Positions 24,501-38,900 of a stretch of DNA of 64,000 nt are shown here, piece by piece. The notes below the pieces were generated by a model. It was given only the letters and a program-made list of their open reading frames with translations. It made no database searches and was not told the origin of the DNA. Position 1 is the first letter of the stretch, and the number at the start of each line of letters is the position of its first letter. The translations under genes were made by a program, and so were the position numbers. Origin of the DNA: Icerya purchasi (taxonomy: Eukaryota > Arthropoda > Insecta > Hemiptera > Monophlebidae); assembly GCA_039619475.1 (NCBI GenBank), contig CM077115.1:222379291-222443290 (forward strand), written 5' to 3'.

Positions 24501-27500
24501 ATCTAACCTAATCTTCCTACCCGGCCTTAGTTTTAAGATTTTCCTTCACTTCGCCGCTCCGTTATGGTCCCTATTACCCGTTTACGTCTCAATCATACTC
24601 TTCTTCCTTCCTCACGTTTTCGTTTTTAACTCGCTGTATCCCCTAGTTGCCTTCTTCATCCTGACGACGAAGCCGTCTGCGATCCTGACCATATCTTCTT
24701 TGAATGCCCATCTCTTATGAACGAACGCACTTCTTTGTACTCCGATTTGTTATCACTCAAACTCCCTAATCCCTACTGCGCTTCGTATATCGTATCGTTG
24801 CCGTCGATCTTCGTTGTTCCTATCCTCAGTTCTTTTATCTTATCAATAGCTGACCGAATCTACATATAACTGATTATTTTCCCTCGCGTCGTTACTGGGC
24901 GAAGATCCGTTGCTGACATTCCCTAGGGGGTGGGGCGGGGGTGGGGGATAAAAAATATAAACAAATAAAAATATTGTTTATTTAAATTTTATTTTGTCCC
25001 TTTTCCTTCCCCTTTGTTTTCACTTTTGATAGTCACTGTTTTCCGAATCATTTTCTCTTATCTAATGCTTATTATTAATCCTATATTTCCCTCTTTCTGC
25101 AACCATTCCTTTACTTTCTTTTTTTCACCCCAACTTTTTCCTTCTCTCTTATTTCTTTAGGCATTTTATTCTACAACTGAGTTATAATGTATTTGTCAGT
25201 TTGTTCCTCTATCTTTATTTTAGCTAACCACAGTTTGTACAAATAGTTTTCCCTTAACTCGTATTCAATTCTATTTTCTTGTCATTATGTATTCTCATAT
25301 CTTTATAAATGTAATTCCGTAACAGCACTAAACGAAACAACTTAAAAGTTCCATCTTAATTTCGAAAGTTAATTAGTAGCATTTGTGGCCAAATGAATTT
25401 TTTTTTTTTTTTTTTTTTTTTTTTTGGGCTCGGCGGCCAAATGAATTACTATATCAAAGAAGCCTAAATGCGCTTAAATTCCCTTTTGAGATAAAGAGCA
25501 TTTAAAATAAATTCGCAAACTTCATTTGTAACGGAAAGCAGCGCGTATTACATAAATTCAAATTCCTCTATAAATCCTCATAACGGTAAATAGAAAGAAT
25601 TCACAGGATTTATTTTTTAAAAGAATTTTCAAGGTTGAATTTTTTAATAAAAATACATTAATAGTGTATTATAGTTCGAAATTAGCTGCGAATAACTTCA
25701 CTTTTACCAAAAATCACCACTTGTATCTTTGTATTATATAAAAGAAAATTATAAAAAAGCATGAATTGTCTTCAACAAAATTGTGCGGATTTTATTACGA
25801 AATCGGAACAATCTTATTTTTCACCGTTCGATTACTTTTCTTTTTGTAAACTTTCGAGTAGAGGGGGCAACGGCTCCCCGCATTATTTCTTAATACTTGT
25901 AATTTTCTAGCTGATGGAGAAATTTATTATTGTTTTGCGCGAGATTCGATGACATCATTACGTCAGAAATATAATACACACTAGCTAATTCAGCGTGAAA
26001 CAACCCACAAAAATTGTAAATTTCAAAATTGAAATTATCTAAATTTTTGGCTAATCTTTTGTTGTAATAAAATTACATTTCAACGTGACTAGGTCATTTT
26101 CTGATTATTATATTGTTGCGTTACGCTCCGTTCGAATATTATTATTATATAAGGACACACATTACACTTCTCCTACAAGGACTGCGGTATGCGAGCATTG
26201 CTAATTCCTATGGCGATTAACTCGAGAAAATGTTATACAAAATCGACCGTCAGTTTATAATTCACTCCAATAAAGAAACTAATATATATATATATATATA
26301 TATATATCGATTATGTTCATTAGTAACAATAAAGAAAAAGAAAAAAGGTAAACAAACAAACCTCATGCGCGCTTATTTAACGTAGTGTTCAATAAATGAT
26401 TAACGAACGTAACTTCTGTACGCCAACGAGTACAAGCAGCACGCGGTAAACAGCCCGGCGGTACTTCCGAATTAATTATTTCAAGCTGTCAGCTTCAAGA
26501 ATTATCGATGCGCGGTGACAAACACAGCGATTAACGCTTAGGTATTTAACGGACGAACAACCGTTGCAGTTTCGTCGCTGGTTTTGAACTACCACACAAA
26601 CACTTCGAACGCGAATAAACACGCAAAACGAAAACTGGACGAGCCCATCAGCTGTTTTACAAATTTTACAGTTTGAAAGACTATATTCCAGACACCGATT
26701 AGTACAGAATTCAAAGTAAAACAACGATAGAAAAAGCAAAAACATTCAAGTTTTAGAATAAAAAGTTAAAAAAAAATAAACAAATACAAAAGTAACGAAA
26801 ATTATTATTTTCTTTTTTTTTTTGGCTCAGCTTTTACCATTTATTCAGTTTTTTCTTTTACTTAACCCTTTAGAGGGGTATTTTATAGAAAACCTTTCTC
26901 TACTTTTAATTTATGTATTTCTATTTTTCGGTGCTTTATAAATTTATATATTAGTAAAGCCAGATTTTACATCGGATCTGCCGCTATCTGAGTTACTGTC
27001 ATTGGAAAAGTATGCAGCTCCCGATAAGATTTCCGTTCTAAGTTTATACCCCTTGATCGTACTGCCAAATAAAATGGTCTATTGTACCCTTCATTCCACA
27101 ACCACTGCATGCTTCATCATTAACAATATTAATTTTGTGGACGAGGATTTTGTTATGTCCTGTTTTCAACCTAGTTATCGTTACTATATAGAGTCTTTCT
27201 CGAAGTTGTTAACTTCCTTAAACCAAGGGACCGTTGGAACATGCTTTGATTTCCAATTACTGATCTGTTTCGATTAGATGATTTCGAAATAGACCCCGAG
27301 TATCGAACGAAAACGAAAAGAAAAATTCAGATTTTTTTAAAGCATTATTAAAGGAGCACAAATGAATGGCATTCAAGTTTAGGAATTGAAGTATGCGGTT
27401 GAAGAGGAATTGGTAAACTTGATTATCACGACTGCTAACTGAAATTCTTTGCTCGTTGTTTACTTTTTTTTACCGACTTCAAAAAAAAAAAAAAAGTTTG

Positions 27501-30500
27501 TATGTTTTTTTTTCATATTTACAAACCTATGAGGTTTTGTTCATGTGGACCAATTTTAATGATTTATTTTCATTGAAAGTGTACGGCGCAGTGGTGGCCC
27601 CCATGAGTCCAACGAGTATCAATGAATACTGAGAAACGTTAAAAAAAAAAATCCCCCTACTGATATACACCTTCATTGCTTAATATAAGTCGGACAAAAA
27701 TTGACCAAAAAATTTTCATTAAGATACATAGGGATAATAATACGAACCAGCAAAATTTCAAGATTAAAGGGACGATGAACCTTAGTAACTTAAAGGTATT
27801 ATTGAAATGTGTAAATTCAAAAATAAAAGTAATAAATTTAACACTTGAAAAGCGCGATTTTCAAGTTCATAACCAACGGAAAATAGCAGAATTTTAGGAT
27901 ATAATCTACCCGTATTATCACTAAAAACTATATTTACGCGAAAAATTGTAAAATAATCAACAGTTTCAAAAAAAAAAAAGTACAAGATTTATAAATCCCT
28001 AAAAAGTAAAAAATAATTCCTCGGTAAAAGACACATACATATATATTAAACAATAAAATATGACTTAAAGGAAGGGTACTGTAATTATTCTTAAACAATA
28101 TTAATACTTTAATTAGAATCGATGCCAAATTCAAATTGTAACAATAATTAAAAACCGCATTAAGTTAATGGTTCTGATAGTTCACCTATAGAAAAGGGAG
28201 GTGTATAATAATATATACTCATTCGATTCTAATTATTGTTATAATTTGAATTAAAAATAATCATAATATCCCTCTTTCAAGGTATATTTTACTATAAAAT
28301 TTATCATTTGTTATCCTTCTTACTTTTTAGTGCATTTTTATTAAATATTTTTTTACGCTATTTTTTCCCTAGTCTACACGTTAACCAATTCGACCAATCT
28401 TTATGACTGACCGATTTAATCGTCGTTGTCATTTTTCAGTATCAATATTATTCAGTGATTTCTTCGATAAAAATGTTTTTTTTAAATTTGCAGATCACCG
28501 CATGCGTGTATTATAATGACTATATCATTTTCAGGCCATATAGCGGAAGTGCTTCGTCGTATAAAAACTATTATTGATTGAATTGTTGTGTAAAGCGTCA
28601 TCAACAGGCGACAATTAGTATAAACTACTACACACTCCGTAATTTAAAAAATAGTCAATTGGAAACGACTTTTTTATAAGAATTATAGAAGACTATTGTT
28701 ATTTGAGAGTCCATGAGATATATGTACGAGTTTTTATAGTGACGCTTAGCGGTCAATGCTCGAAGTAAATTTTCAATCAATTTGTATTTTTTTTTGTGAT
28801 TTGATTTATTGCTTACACTATATATTTTGAGAGTTATTTGTATTTATTTCATTATTAAAAATAAATAAAAAAATAAAAAGTGAGAAACTTTAATATTTTA
28901 AATTTTTCTTTGGCGACAGAGGAAACAGTAAATTATTTTCATATTATGGATCGCATGAAAATATGTTATGCTGATCTCTTTTTTTTTTTTAACTGGCAGT
29001 AATATTATGAGAAAAAATTTGGTTTCTGTTATCTGTTTTTGAATTTTTACTATTGATGGGTTATTTGTGTGGCAAAGTTTTAAGTGATTTTTTAGGATGT
29101 TTTAAATTTCATGTACTTTTGATGATTTTTTGACAGATTTGTGGAGCTAAGGTAAAATAGGTTATCCTTAAAGTTATTCATAGTTTCAAAGAGCATTTTA
29201 ATTATGACTTATTCGCTGAATTTGAAGTTTATAAGCCAAGCTATTCCTTATTTGTCGAATTTTATTTGATATTTTTTTCGTGTCTGAGCCATCTTATTGG
29301 GATTCAATACTTAGATTTTTTGAAGTAATTTCTTTTTAATTGGTTTCAATAAAATTGATGTAATTTTTAAAGATGTTATATAGTTTTTTTCATACTTTAT
29401 CCGGATATTTTGAATTTAAATAAAACTTATTGAATATAAAATAGCAAATATTAAATGTACATTAGCGCCAACTAAAGAAATCGCAGTGAATGAAAGTTAA
29501 AAATGTGTTCAATATTTACAATGATAAAATGAATAATAAAGAGAACAAAAAGAGTAATAGGCATTTATTTAAGAAACAAAAGTTGCATCCAGTATCTAGC
29601 CAAGTATGTACGTAGTGAAGATAAAAATTTATTTTCACTATACACGGATGTGTGGAATAGATATTGGATACAATTTGTGTCTGTTAAATAATTCTTTTTT
29701 TTTTTTTATTATTATTATCTTATAACATTTGCAAATATTAACCTCATTTTGTAGCTTTCACTGATTATAATGTCTTTAGTTGGCATTGATATTCGGTTCG
29801 CGTTTACTGTATAAAAATTAATATTTAATTTTTACCTTTGCGGACGGTTTTAATTTACACGGAATTATAAAGGCTCAAAATTTTAAAATTTTTAAAGAAC
29901 AAATAATACAAACAAATAAAAAGCGTTACAAATAAACAACTCCGAAGCCATTGGGAATACGATGCCTAAATACAATTAAAAGCATCAACTTTGACACACC
30001 AGACATCGTAAAGGACATAAGAGACCTACCAGCATGGCACAAAACCTTTCAAGAAACCATAGCAGACTTAAACCGACGCATAAAGGTGGACTCCTCCTTA
30101 ACCAGACATATCAAAAAGGTGACTCGCTCAATTTGGCAAAAAGAGTGGAATCGAATCTCTCCAATCAAAAACAAGCTACGCCGCATCAAAAACAAAATTG
30201 CCGACTGGGAAACCAACTATTGGCCAAAAAGATAAGACGAAACAGCTATTTCGAGACTAAGAATAGGGCACTACTCATTTAGCCACAAGTATATCCTCGA
30301 CAAGGAGCCGACGCTCATTTGTGAAGTTTGCGCAGAGACTTTCTCGGTAGACCACCTCTTCACATGCAAAAAGTGGGAAACACAGCGAGCAACCTGCGAG
30401 ATGGTAGGGAAACCTATACCAGAACTCCTTTACAACGACAGATCAAATTGTGAAAATGTACTAACATACCTAAAACATGTAAATATGTATAATAGTATCT

Positions 30501-32918
30501 AGATAAGTTAACTGTTAAGATGTAATATATTCGTCGCAAATGGCTCCATTGTCGAGCGACAATAAATAAATATAGTTAAAAAAAAAAAACTCCACTTTAG
30601 TCCATTTATATTATGAAGAGTCCACCATGGATTCAATAAGGCATGTAAGTGTCACTTGTGATGATAAAAATAATCCTTTATCGTATAATTTGTACTATTT
30701 ACTAATGAAAGTAACGATTTAGCTAAAATACCTCAGTAATATTAATAAATTTAATTCTTAATTAATGAATACGTTGGCAATTTTGTCAATTTTTATACGA
30801 TCATTTTTATAATATTTGCAATAAATATGATAAATTTACGTTCTCTGCTTTCAGTAAGTATTACGAAAAAGATGCTCTTGTAGCTGATCCTGATTATGGC
30901 TCTATATTAAGTTCCCTTCTAGGTTAGTATCTTTAATTTCCTTATTGTTATTATTACTATCGTTTTAGATTATTACTCTGTTAGAAAAGAATACAAAAAA
31001 TCATTAGTAATAGTCTTTGTTAAATTTTTAAAAGCACTTGTTTTAAAAAGAAATATGCACCACTGAAGGAATACAGTAAAAATAAATTTACTATTAGGCA
31101 CAGACTGTTTTATTATTCTTTCACCGAAGATACTTACTTGATAAAACCGAATAAATATTGAACTTAATTAAAGTAACACTGCGCTAAAACAAATACAGCT
31201 AATTTATATTTTTATAATTTTTTTAATTTAGTCGGTCCATGCGCTTTAGACTATTCAAAAACTAAAGGCTTGGATCATTACTGGAATGATCCTCCCGCAG
31301 ATGAACTGGTTTTAAGACATAAAATATCCAGTGGTCATATTACTCCACCATCATGCAGAAAAACGCCGCTCAATGTAATATTTCTTTACATATCTTATTA
31401 CACGTTTATTTTGAAGCGTAATTTACCTTAGAATGTACACATACTTATTAGTAATTGTAAAACTTCCTTTTTGTCGTTAAAATTACCTTTTTTATATATT
31501 AAAAATTTCAAACTTTTACTTTTATACTAATTTGATTTAATTTTCTTATGGTTATTTATAAAAGTTTCGTCGAACTCTTCATTGCGTTAATAGCGAAGAA
31601 AATGTCCGCCAAAGCCCTGTTTGTACTAAGAACTACGTCGAATCTTTACACCAGAATAATAGGGCGACGTTGCTTTACGGTAAAAACAACGTTCAAGTTA
31701 TACCGGTAAGATTTACTTATTTAAAACGATTTATTTTTCAAAATCAACAAAAAAAAAAAAAAAGAAAGAAAATAGAAATGGAAGAAAAATCAAAAAAAAA
31801 ATCATTGTTTTATAGAAAGGCGTTGAAGAACTGATTCCAGGATACCTATCACTTCATCAAACTCCTACTTCGTTAATTATTAAGTGGACTCCAAATGAAT
31901 TAATGAACGGATATACAGAAGAAAATCAGAGTAAAAGGTAATTTGAACATCGGAAAAGTTATGTATAACTCGTTATTTTAAATTCAAAAATACTTTTTTT
32001 TTATAAAATGAAATTGAAATAAAAAAGAGTAATAATAAAAAATTTAAGATTTTATACGTAGAAAATAAAGATGAAATTAGCTTTTTCTATCGTCTCAAAC
32101 TTTTTCTTGTCCGCTTTTTAAAATCTTCGAAAAATAATTAACTTTCCTTTGTAGTATGTAAATAAAACAAGTCCATTGTCACGAAAATTGCATAATTTAA
32201 GTGCACTTATTCATATTCAACTTGCATAAATATCCGTACAGAAATTATTAAATAGGCAGTTTAGTTAACATTTTCCTTTTGTCCCTCTTTCATCAGAAAT
32301 CATCGCTGTATTACTTTTAATAATTTCTTCAATATGGAAGTAAATTTAGCTTATCGTTACAGCAGCTAATTAATATGCGACGTGAGAAACAATTTCTTAT
32401 TGATATTTGACCTACTTAGATTTTTCTACTTTTAATTATATAACCATATACTTTTTTATTTCTTAGTAAACTATTTATTACATTATTAAACATTCGAAGC
32501 TTTCATAGTGGATATGATTAGGAAAACAATTTGGGTTAGACACCACGTTTAAAAATTAAAATTTTTATATTTAACGTTTCAGAAAGCTTACACTTACGAT
32601 CATCAGAATTGAGTTTATTTCTGATGATGGTAAACAGCCGTATATGAGGGGGTTTTCATGGTTCGATCCACCTCCCCCCAAAATGTCGGAAAAATAATAA
32701 CTGCTCGAAGTAAATGGACCGAAATTCAGATTAAATTTATTTCTTTTCAATTTTTGACAAAAGAAAAGAAAATTAATATTTTTATGAATTCTATGGAAAC
32801 GACTATTTTTTATTTATTTTTATTGTAGTATTCAAATATTACATATACAATAATTGACTAAAGGCTTTAATGTACTATTTATAAATAAATATATTTCATG
32901 ATAATACACACACACACA

Positions 32919-32955
<37 letters not shown>

Positions 32956-35900
32956 TTATAAAAGTATTTTCGTAACCCCTCCCGAAATTTTGGTCTAGAT
33001 ACGGTCCTGATGAAAAGTGTATAAATATAAAAATAAAATTTTTTAAACCGATGTCTACCGTAAATTGTTTCCTATTTTATACATTTTTAATTGATTTCCA
33101 TGTTACAAATGTATTAATACTTGGCGATCACTGATTTTCTAGTTTACGATCCAATGATCATCGAACAACTTTTGGTCAGCGTTCATTTAAACAGTATTAA
33201 ATTTAAATTTCCCGATCTTGTTTCATTTATGTTTTCGAAAAATTTTAAGCACTTTTGGTCACAAGTTAATATACCTAATGATAAATGATTTAGGACGTGC
33301 GAGGTGATGCTTTTTATTTTAATAATTTGACGTCTTTAATACCGGATTCCATCTGTGTTCTTTGTATTCACTTAATTTATTTATTGTTTTTTGCTTGGAA
33401 GTTTGCAATAGGAATGTAGGGAGGTTAGCAATTTTCAAAAGAATCTGGAAAATTTTCACAATTATTTATTACGGTTTTCTGATTAAAATGAAAAACAAAC
33501 TTCCACAGAACTGACAATAAAAACATCAGAAAAAAGTTATCGAACAATATTCACAATAAAAACTTTAAACAAATTTGAAAAATTTAACACCTGGCTGAAG
33601 ATAACAAAAATAAGTAATGATAATCTTAATAGAAGGAACGAAAAGCAATCTTTTAAATTCTAAATCAATAAAACGATCATTCAAGCCGCTATATTTATCA
33701 ATACATCGCTGTAAAAAATTTCACAATTTTTTAAATAGGTTGGAGCATGGAAAAAAAGTGGTAGCAATTAGAGCATTTTTAAGAGAAAAATAAATTTTAT
33801 TTTTTCTTGTTTAAGTTAGTTTAGGTTCGAAGAAATTTTAGGCAAGTCTGACTTCCTTAACTTCGCTCCCAAAATCACCGCCGATGGACAGGTATCAAAT
33901 GAATGTCAGATTCTGATACTGAAATTGTGCAGTGCTATAAATTCATAAATGTAGTTATTGAAATTAATTTCAGCTGAAAAGATAAAATACATAATGATAA
34001 TAAATTATGGAAAAATATAGCGCTATTATATAAATTTAAAAAATACATAAACTCTAATGAAAAAAAATAATGATTTATCACGCATTATGTCATCATGAGG
34101 AGTAATAGTTTGAGGGAATATACCGATAAATCTATTTTAAAACATAAAATTCTTGCAAAGTTAATTTTTAGCGACATTAATAAACCATAATTATTATAAT
34201 CTTCATACAAAAAGAAAATTTCAAACAAAATATACTAATACTCAAACTATACGTGCACATTACACGAATATAATTTTAAAAAAATAAATAAATAAATAAA
34301 TACAGACAAAAGACAGGCTGTATTTTTTATTTGTTTACTGTAAACTGAAAAGAAAGGCCATCACGACTGTGATACCTCCTTCTATTAGTTACTAATTACC
34401 ATTAATGTATCACTAAATTCATTAACTTTATTGCAGCAAGTATTGGGATTATGCGTTGAACATGAATTTTAATGATATCGTTTACGTTCATTGTCATCAG
34501 CAGGGTAAATATGTTGTTTTCATTTTTTATTTTATTTATTGTAGAGAGTGTATTCAAGTGTTTTCAAAGTTTAATTAATTATTTGAAACAAGATACATTA
34601 AAAATAATTCAAAGTTGTGTCAAAAAATTAACATTAAAATTTTAAGCTATAGACGAAAAAATATTAACATCTGCAAACTTTATTCCTTCTATAATAGTGT
34701 ATTAATCTGAATTAAAATCCGTGTTTTCACTTTAATATTTGCACCAAATTCAGCGTAAGTCTTTTTTGTGTGTATTACAGTAGTCTGTAATGTTACATTG
34801 TAACAATAATTTCAGATAATTGCCTTTTAAAAGATAGTCTAGTTAAAAAAGATCAGAAACGAAGAGATGTGTAATTTCGAAAATGAGAATCTCTTTCCTT
34901 TCAATTAAACCATTAATTATTTGTAGCATCATCGTTGTTTATAATTTTTTTTCTGTACTCAACAGGAACCATCGTATTCTAAAAAAAGAAATTTAAAGTA
35001 CCTTCACTGTATGTACATATTCGTAGAAATATGGATATGCGTTTTTTATCTGCTTCATCGTGAATATATGCGTACAAAGTAACGAAATATACAACATTAT
35101 GTTCAGTTTCTTTTCTATTCACATTTCTAATGCTAAGTAAAGGGCAATGATGACTGAAGTAAGATTCATAGGTACGTGTTTAAAAGGGATCAACGTGGCG
35201 GCGACTGAAAATGGCATGGATACAAGTACTGTTGCGTGTAGTTGAAATGTCCAGATCATTATTAATTTCTAAATTCTAGTTTTTTCAAAGAAATTGTAAT
35301 AATTCTATGCCGAAGGAATTTTGTGAAAATAAGTTATTCGATGCATTTTTGTTAAATAACAAATCGCGCTATTATTATTTGCTGGTTTATATTGAAAAAA
35401 TGCTGGTTCCTTTATGGTCTGCGTAGCAATTTTCAACTGTACCGCACTTAATGTTACAATTCGAGACTTTCATTAAGAGCTACATGAAACTTTCATTATA
35501 TACAGAAAATTGAAAATCATTATGAAATTTTAGGACATTTCTTGGCCACCATTCCTCACAGTTTTCCTTAGCAGACAAAATTAAATTGATTTTGATATTT
35601 TATGACATTTCTTTGTGACGGATAAAATTTTAGACTGCGACATATCCATGTTAAAATTATAAATAGTTTACTTATATTTTTGTTTTCTTTAATTGTTTAA
35701 AAAAAATGCTTATTTTCAAAATGTATACATAATTAAAATATATATTTTCCGGTATTTTATTAATTTTCTAACTTTTATGATATGTATTGATGTTAAGTTT
35801 ATTCGTGAATTTTTATTTCATCTAATCGTATTATTCAATTAATTTTTTTTTTGCTATACAATTTGTTATAAAAGGAGACGATAACGGTGGTACGATTATT

Positions 35901-38900
35901 CTGGTAGCGCAAGATGGAGTTCAAGGTCCACCGATACATTTCCCTAAGGGCGGTCATTTGTTGGCATTTTTATCATGTCTGGAAAATGGACTTCTTCCTC
36001 ATGGTCAACTTGATCCACCACTTTGGTCGCAAAGAGGAAAAGGTTTATTAATATTAACATAACTTATATTTTAACTCGCAGTTTCAGTATTTTTTATTTT
36101 TAAGCATGTTGCCTGATCAAAAAATTAACTTCTTCGTGCATTAACCGCGGATTAAGAAATCGGCCAGTCTCCATTTCTAATTTAAATAAATCATAAAAAT
36201 CTTTCGATTTATGCCACCATTAGTAAAATACATTCAATCGTTACATATTAACAGTACGGATAATAAGAAAATTTTTTAAATTCCACATTTTTCATTTGCA
36301 TTTTACTTTTAGCATTTAAGAAGTTTTCCAGATCGTTTTTTTTTCTCTTTTTGAATCTTTATGGCTTTCTCGTACGTTAGATTTATTTTTGTACTGAAAG
36401 GAGAGAAAAACATTTTTAACGTCTCTTGTACGACGTTTAAAATTATTCAATTTATTTCGAAAAATTGTATTTATGAAGGGAAGCAGACGGCGATTCACTT
36501 AATAAAATAAAAAATATTATAAACTAATCTTGCTTATCTGCAATGGCGAAGAGCATTTTTGTGCATGTTTTATTGAGATGAATGGCTAGTTTCATCCGGA
36601 AAAAGAGAGAGATTTTGTTTAATCTTTTTGGCAGCAACTTCTGCGCACACTTTCAGTGTTCGTTTTAAATTATTCACCGTTTATGAACTAGTTTTTAATT
36701 TACCAAAAAAAAAAAAAAAAAACAATTTTTATAGTCTAACTGAAATCTATAAAAATTATCTCATTGCCTTTCCGATTATTTTTAAACGCCGTTGTTTGTT
36801 TTGTTTTTTTTTTTCTTCTCAAACTGTAAATATGATTTTTTCAAAAATCATAGTTTACTTACCACCAAACTTCTTTAGTTCTTGATATACATATCTACAG
36901 AATTCATCGTCGATCACTGAATGAAAAAAACATGAATATGTATAAAACGCAAAACAGAACATTTATAGAAGCTGCATAGAAGTTATACTAAATAGCAATA
37001 TTATTATTATTGACACATTTCAAGATGACACGACACTGAAGTAGGTATAAAAATTGCTTTGAACGATTTACAAAAGGGAAAAAAATTTCGGTTCCACTAA
37101 ATGTAATATCTAAAGAAGATTTTGCTAATATTTACACACTCGAAAATACGAATTTTGTTCTAGAAGTACCAACAGTATACCGCAGTATATAAACTATGCA
37201 ATATTGAAAGAAATATGTTAAGAACGGATCAGAATCTGATTATACTGTGATTAATTTTTCGAAAGATTTATCGAAACCGCCAAATAAATCATTTTTTTCG
37301 AAGATTGACCGATTAATTAAATCAGGGAAAAAATTAAACTGGATTCGCAATAAATGTTATCGTAAAGAAACAGTATTCGTTTTTAGCGGCATATTCAAAA
37401 GCTGCTCAAGATAGTTTTCTCAGTCACGATTCCTATCGATGTTGGATAGTAGAGAAAAAGGAAAAAATATATATTGTATTACTGCCGGACAAAATGCAGT
37501 CAACTGATGTGTTTTTCATTTATTAAAAAACGATGTCCTAAATTAAATTATACAGTGCGTGTAACCGTAAACTAAGTTTATCCAAAATGTAGAATTCAGA
37601 CACTTTAATTTTCACTTTAAGTAACGCTTATTGGGGGAAAAAATGAAAGTAACCGAACACGGTCGGAAAATATGCAGACATTGTACCGCATCGGGGTATC
37701 TACCGGCAAACCTTAATAAAGGGCACGGATAACTTACCATCACGATGAAACATTGCCCGGGTAATAAAAAGTTAATTATTTTCAGATTACTTCGTTGACT
37801 GGTGGCTGAAAAATTGTAATTTATTACTAAAAATTAAAGGCTAAAAATCTCCAAGAAAAATACGAATATATTTTTGCTCGTAGTGAAATTAAAATATAAC
37901 CGACTTAAATCGAAATAACTGCAATTTAAGTTAAAAAGAAACTTTAAATATCTAGAGATAGGTCGAATTGAAAATATTTTATGAAATTTGGAACGAACTA
38001 AGAACTTATAAATTGTTTAAATTTCCTTATGTCACGTTAATTTGGAATATGTGTGCATGTTATTTAGAAAAAGTTAAAAACCAATAAACAGAAAATTTAT
38101 ATAAAGCAAATTAAAAATTCCGATAAAGATAAAAGTTATCTGAAAGTTCTAAACTTCTTCTGATGTCTTAATCTGGATTCAGTACGATCAATTAACGGTC
38201 TCAAATCGAACGGAAATGTAAGGGGATGTTACACATGTAAGAAAAAACGACATCGTTACTAAACCATAACGGAAAACAATAACACCAGTACATAGCAAAA
38301 AAGTAAATAAAAAAAGGGCTCGGCAACACAATTCTAAACTGTACTACACAACACGGCAAACACAGTGCCGATTTTATGTATAATTTTTTCGGTGAAAGGT
38401 TATAGTATCTCTCGTTCTTTTTTTAATTAATATCTATTAAGAATGTCCAGTTAAATCAAAAGAAAAAAAAATAATAATTTTGATAAATTAGGTGACGCTG
38501 ATCACATTTTATTCGAGTGCACCTGTATCGCTTCTATTAGTTGGTCTTCCAACTCCTTATTGTTGTGCATCGTTTGTTCTCTCCTTGGCGCATCGATCGT
38601 GTAAATATCTCATTCCACCTCTTATCCTTTTCCCTCTTCTTAGGCCATTGTCTATTTTGACGAAGCCGTAAAAAAAACAAATAAAAATATTTTTAAAAGT
38701 ACACTATTGATAGGTTTTTTGTTTTCCTTTTTTTCCAGATTTATTAAAATCATCGTTTTTGCCAATACGATCTTTCCACATCCTCAGAAACTATTATAAG
38801 AAATTATAATTTCGTAAATAAAGAATGGTGAAAGAGTTATTTATGAACTTTAAAAATTGACACGGAACTAAATCACCCAAAAATATGAAAAAAACATGAG

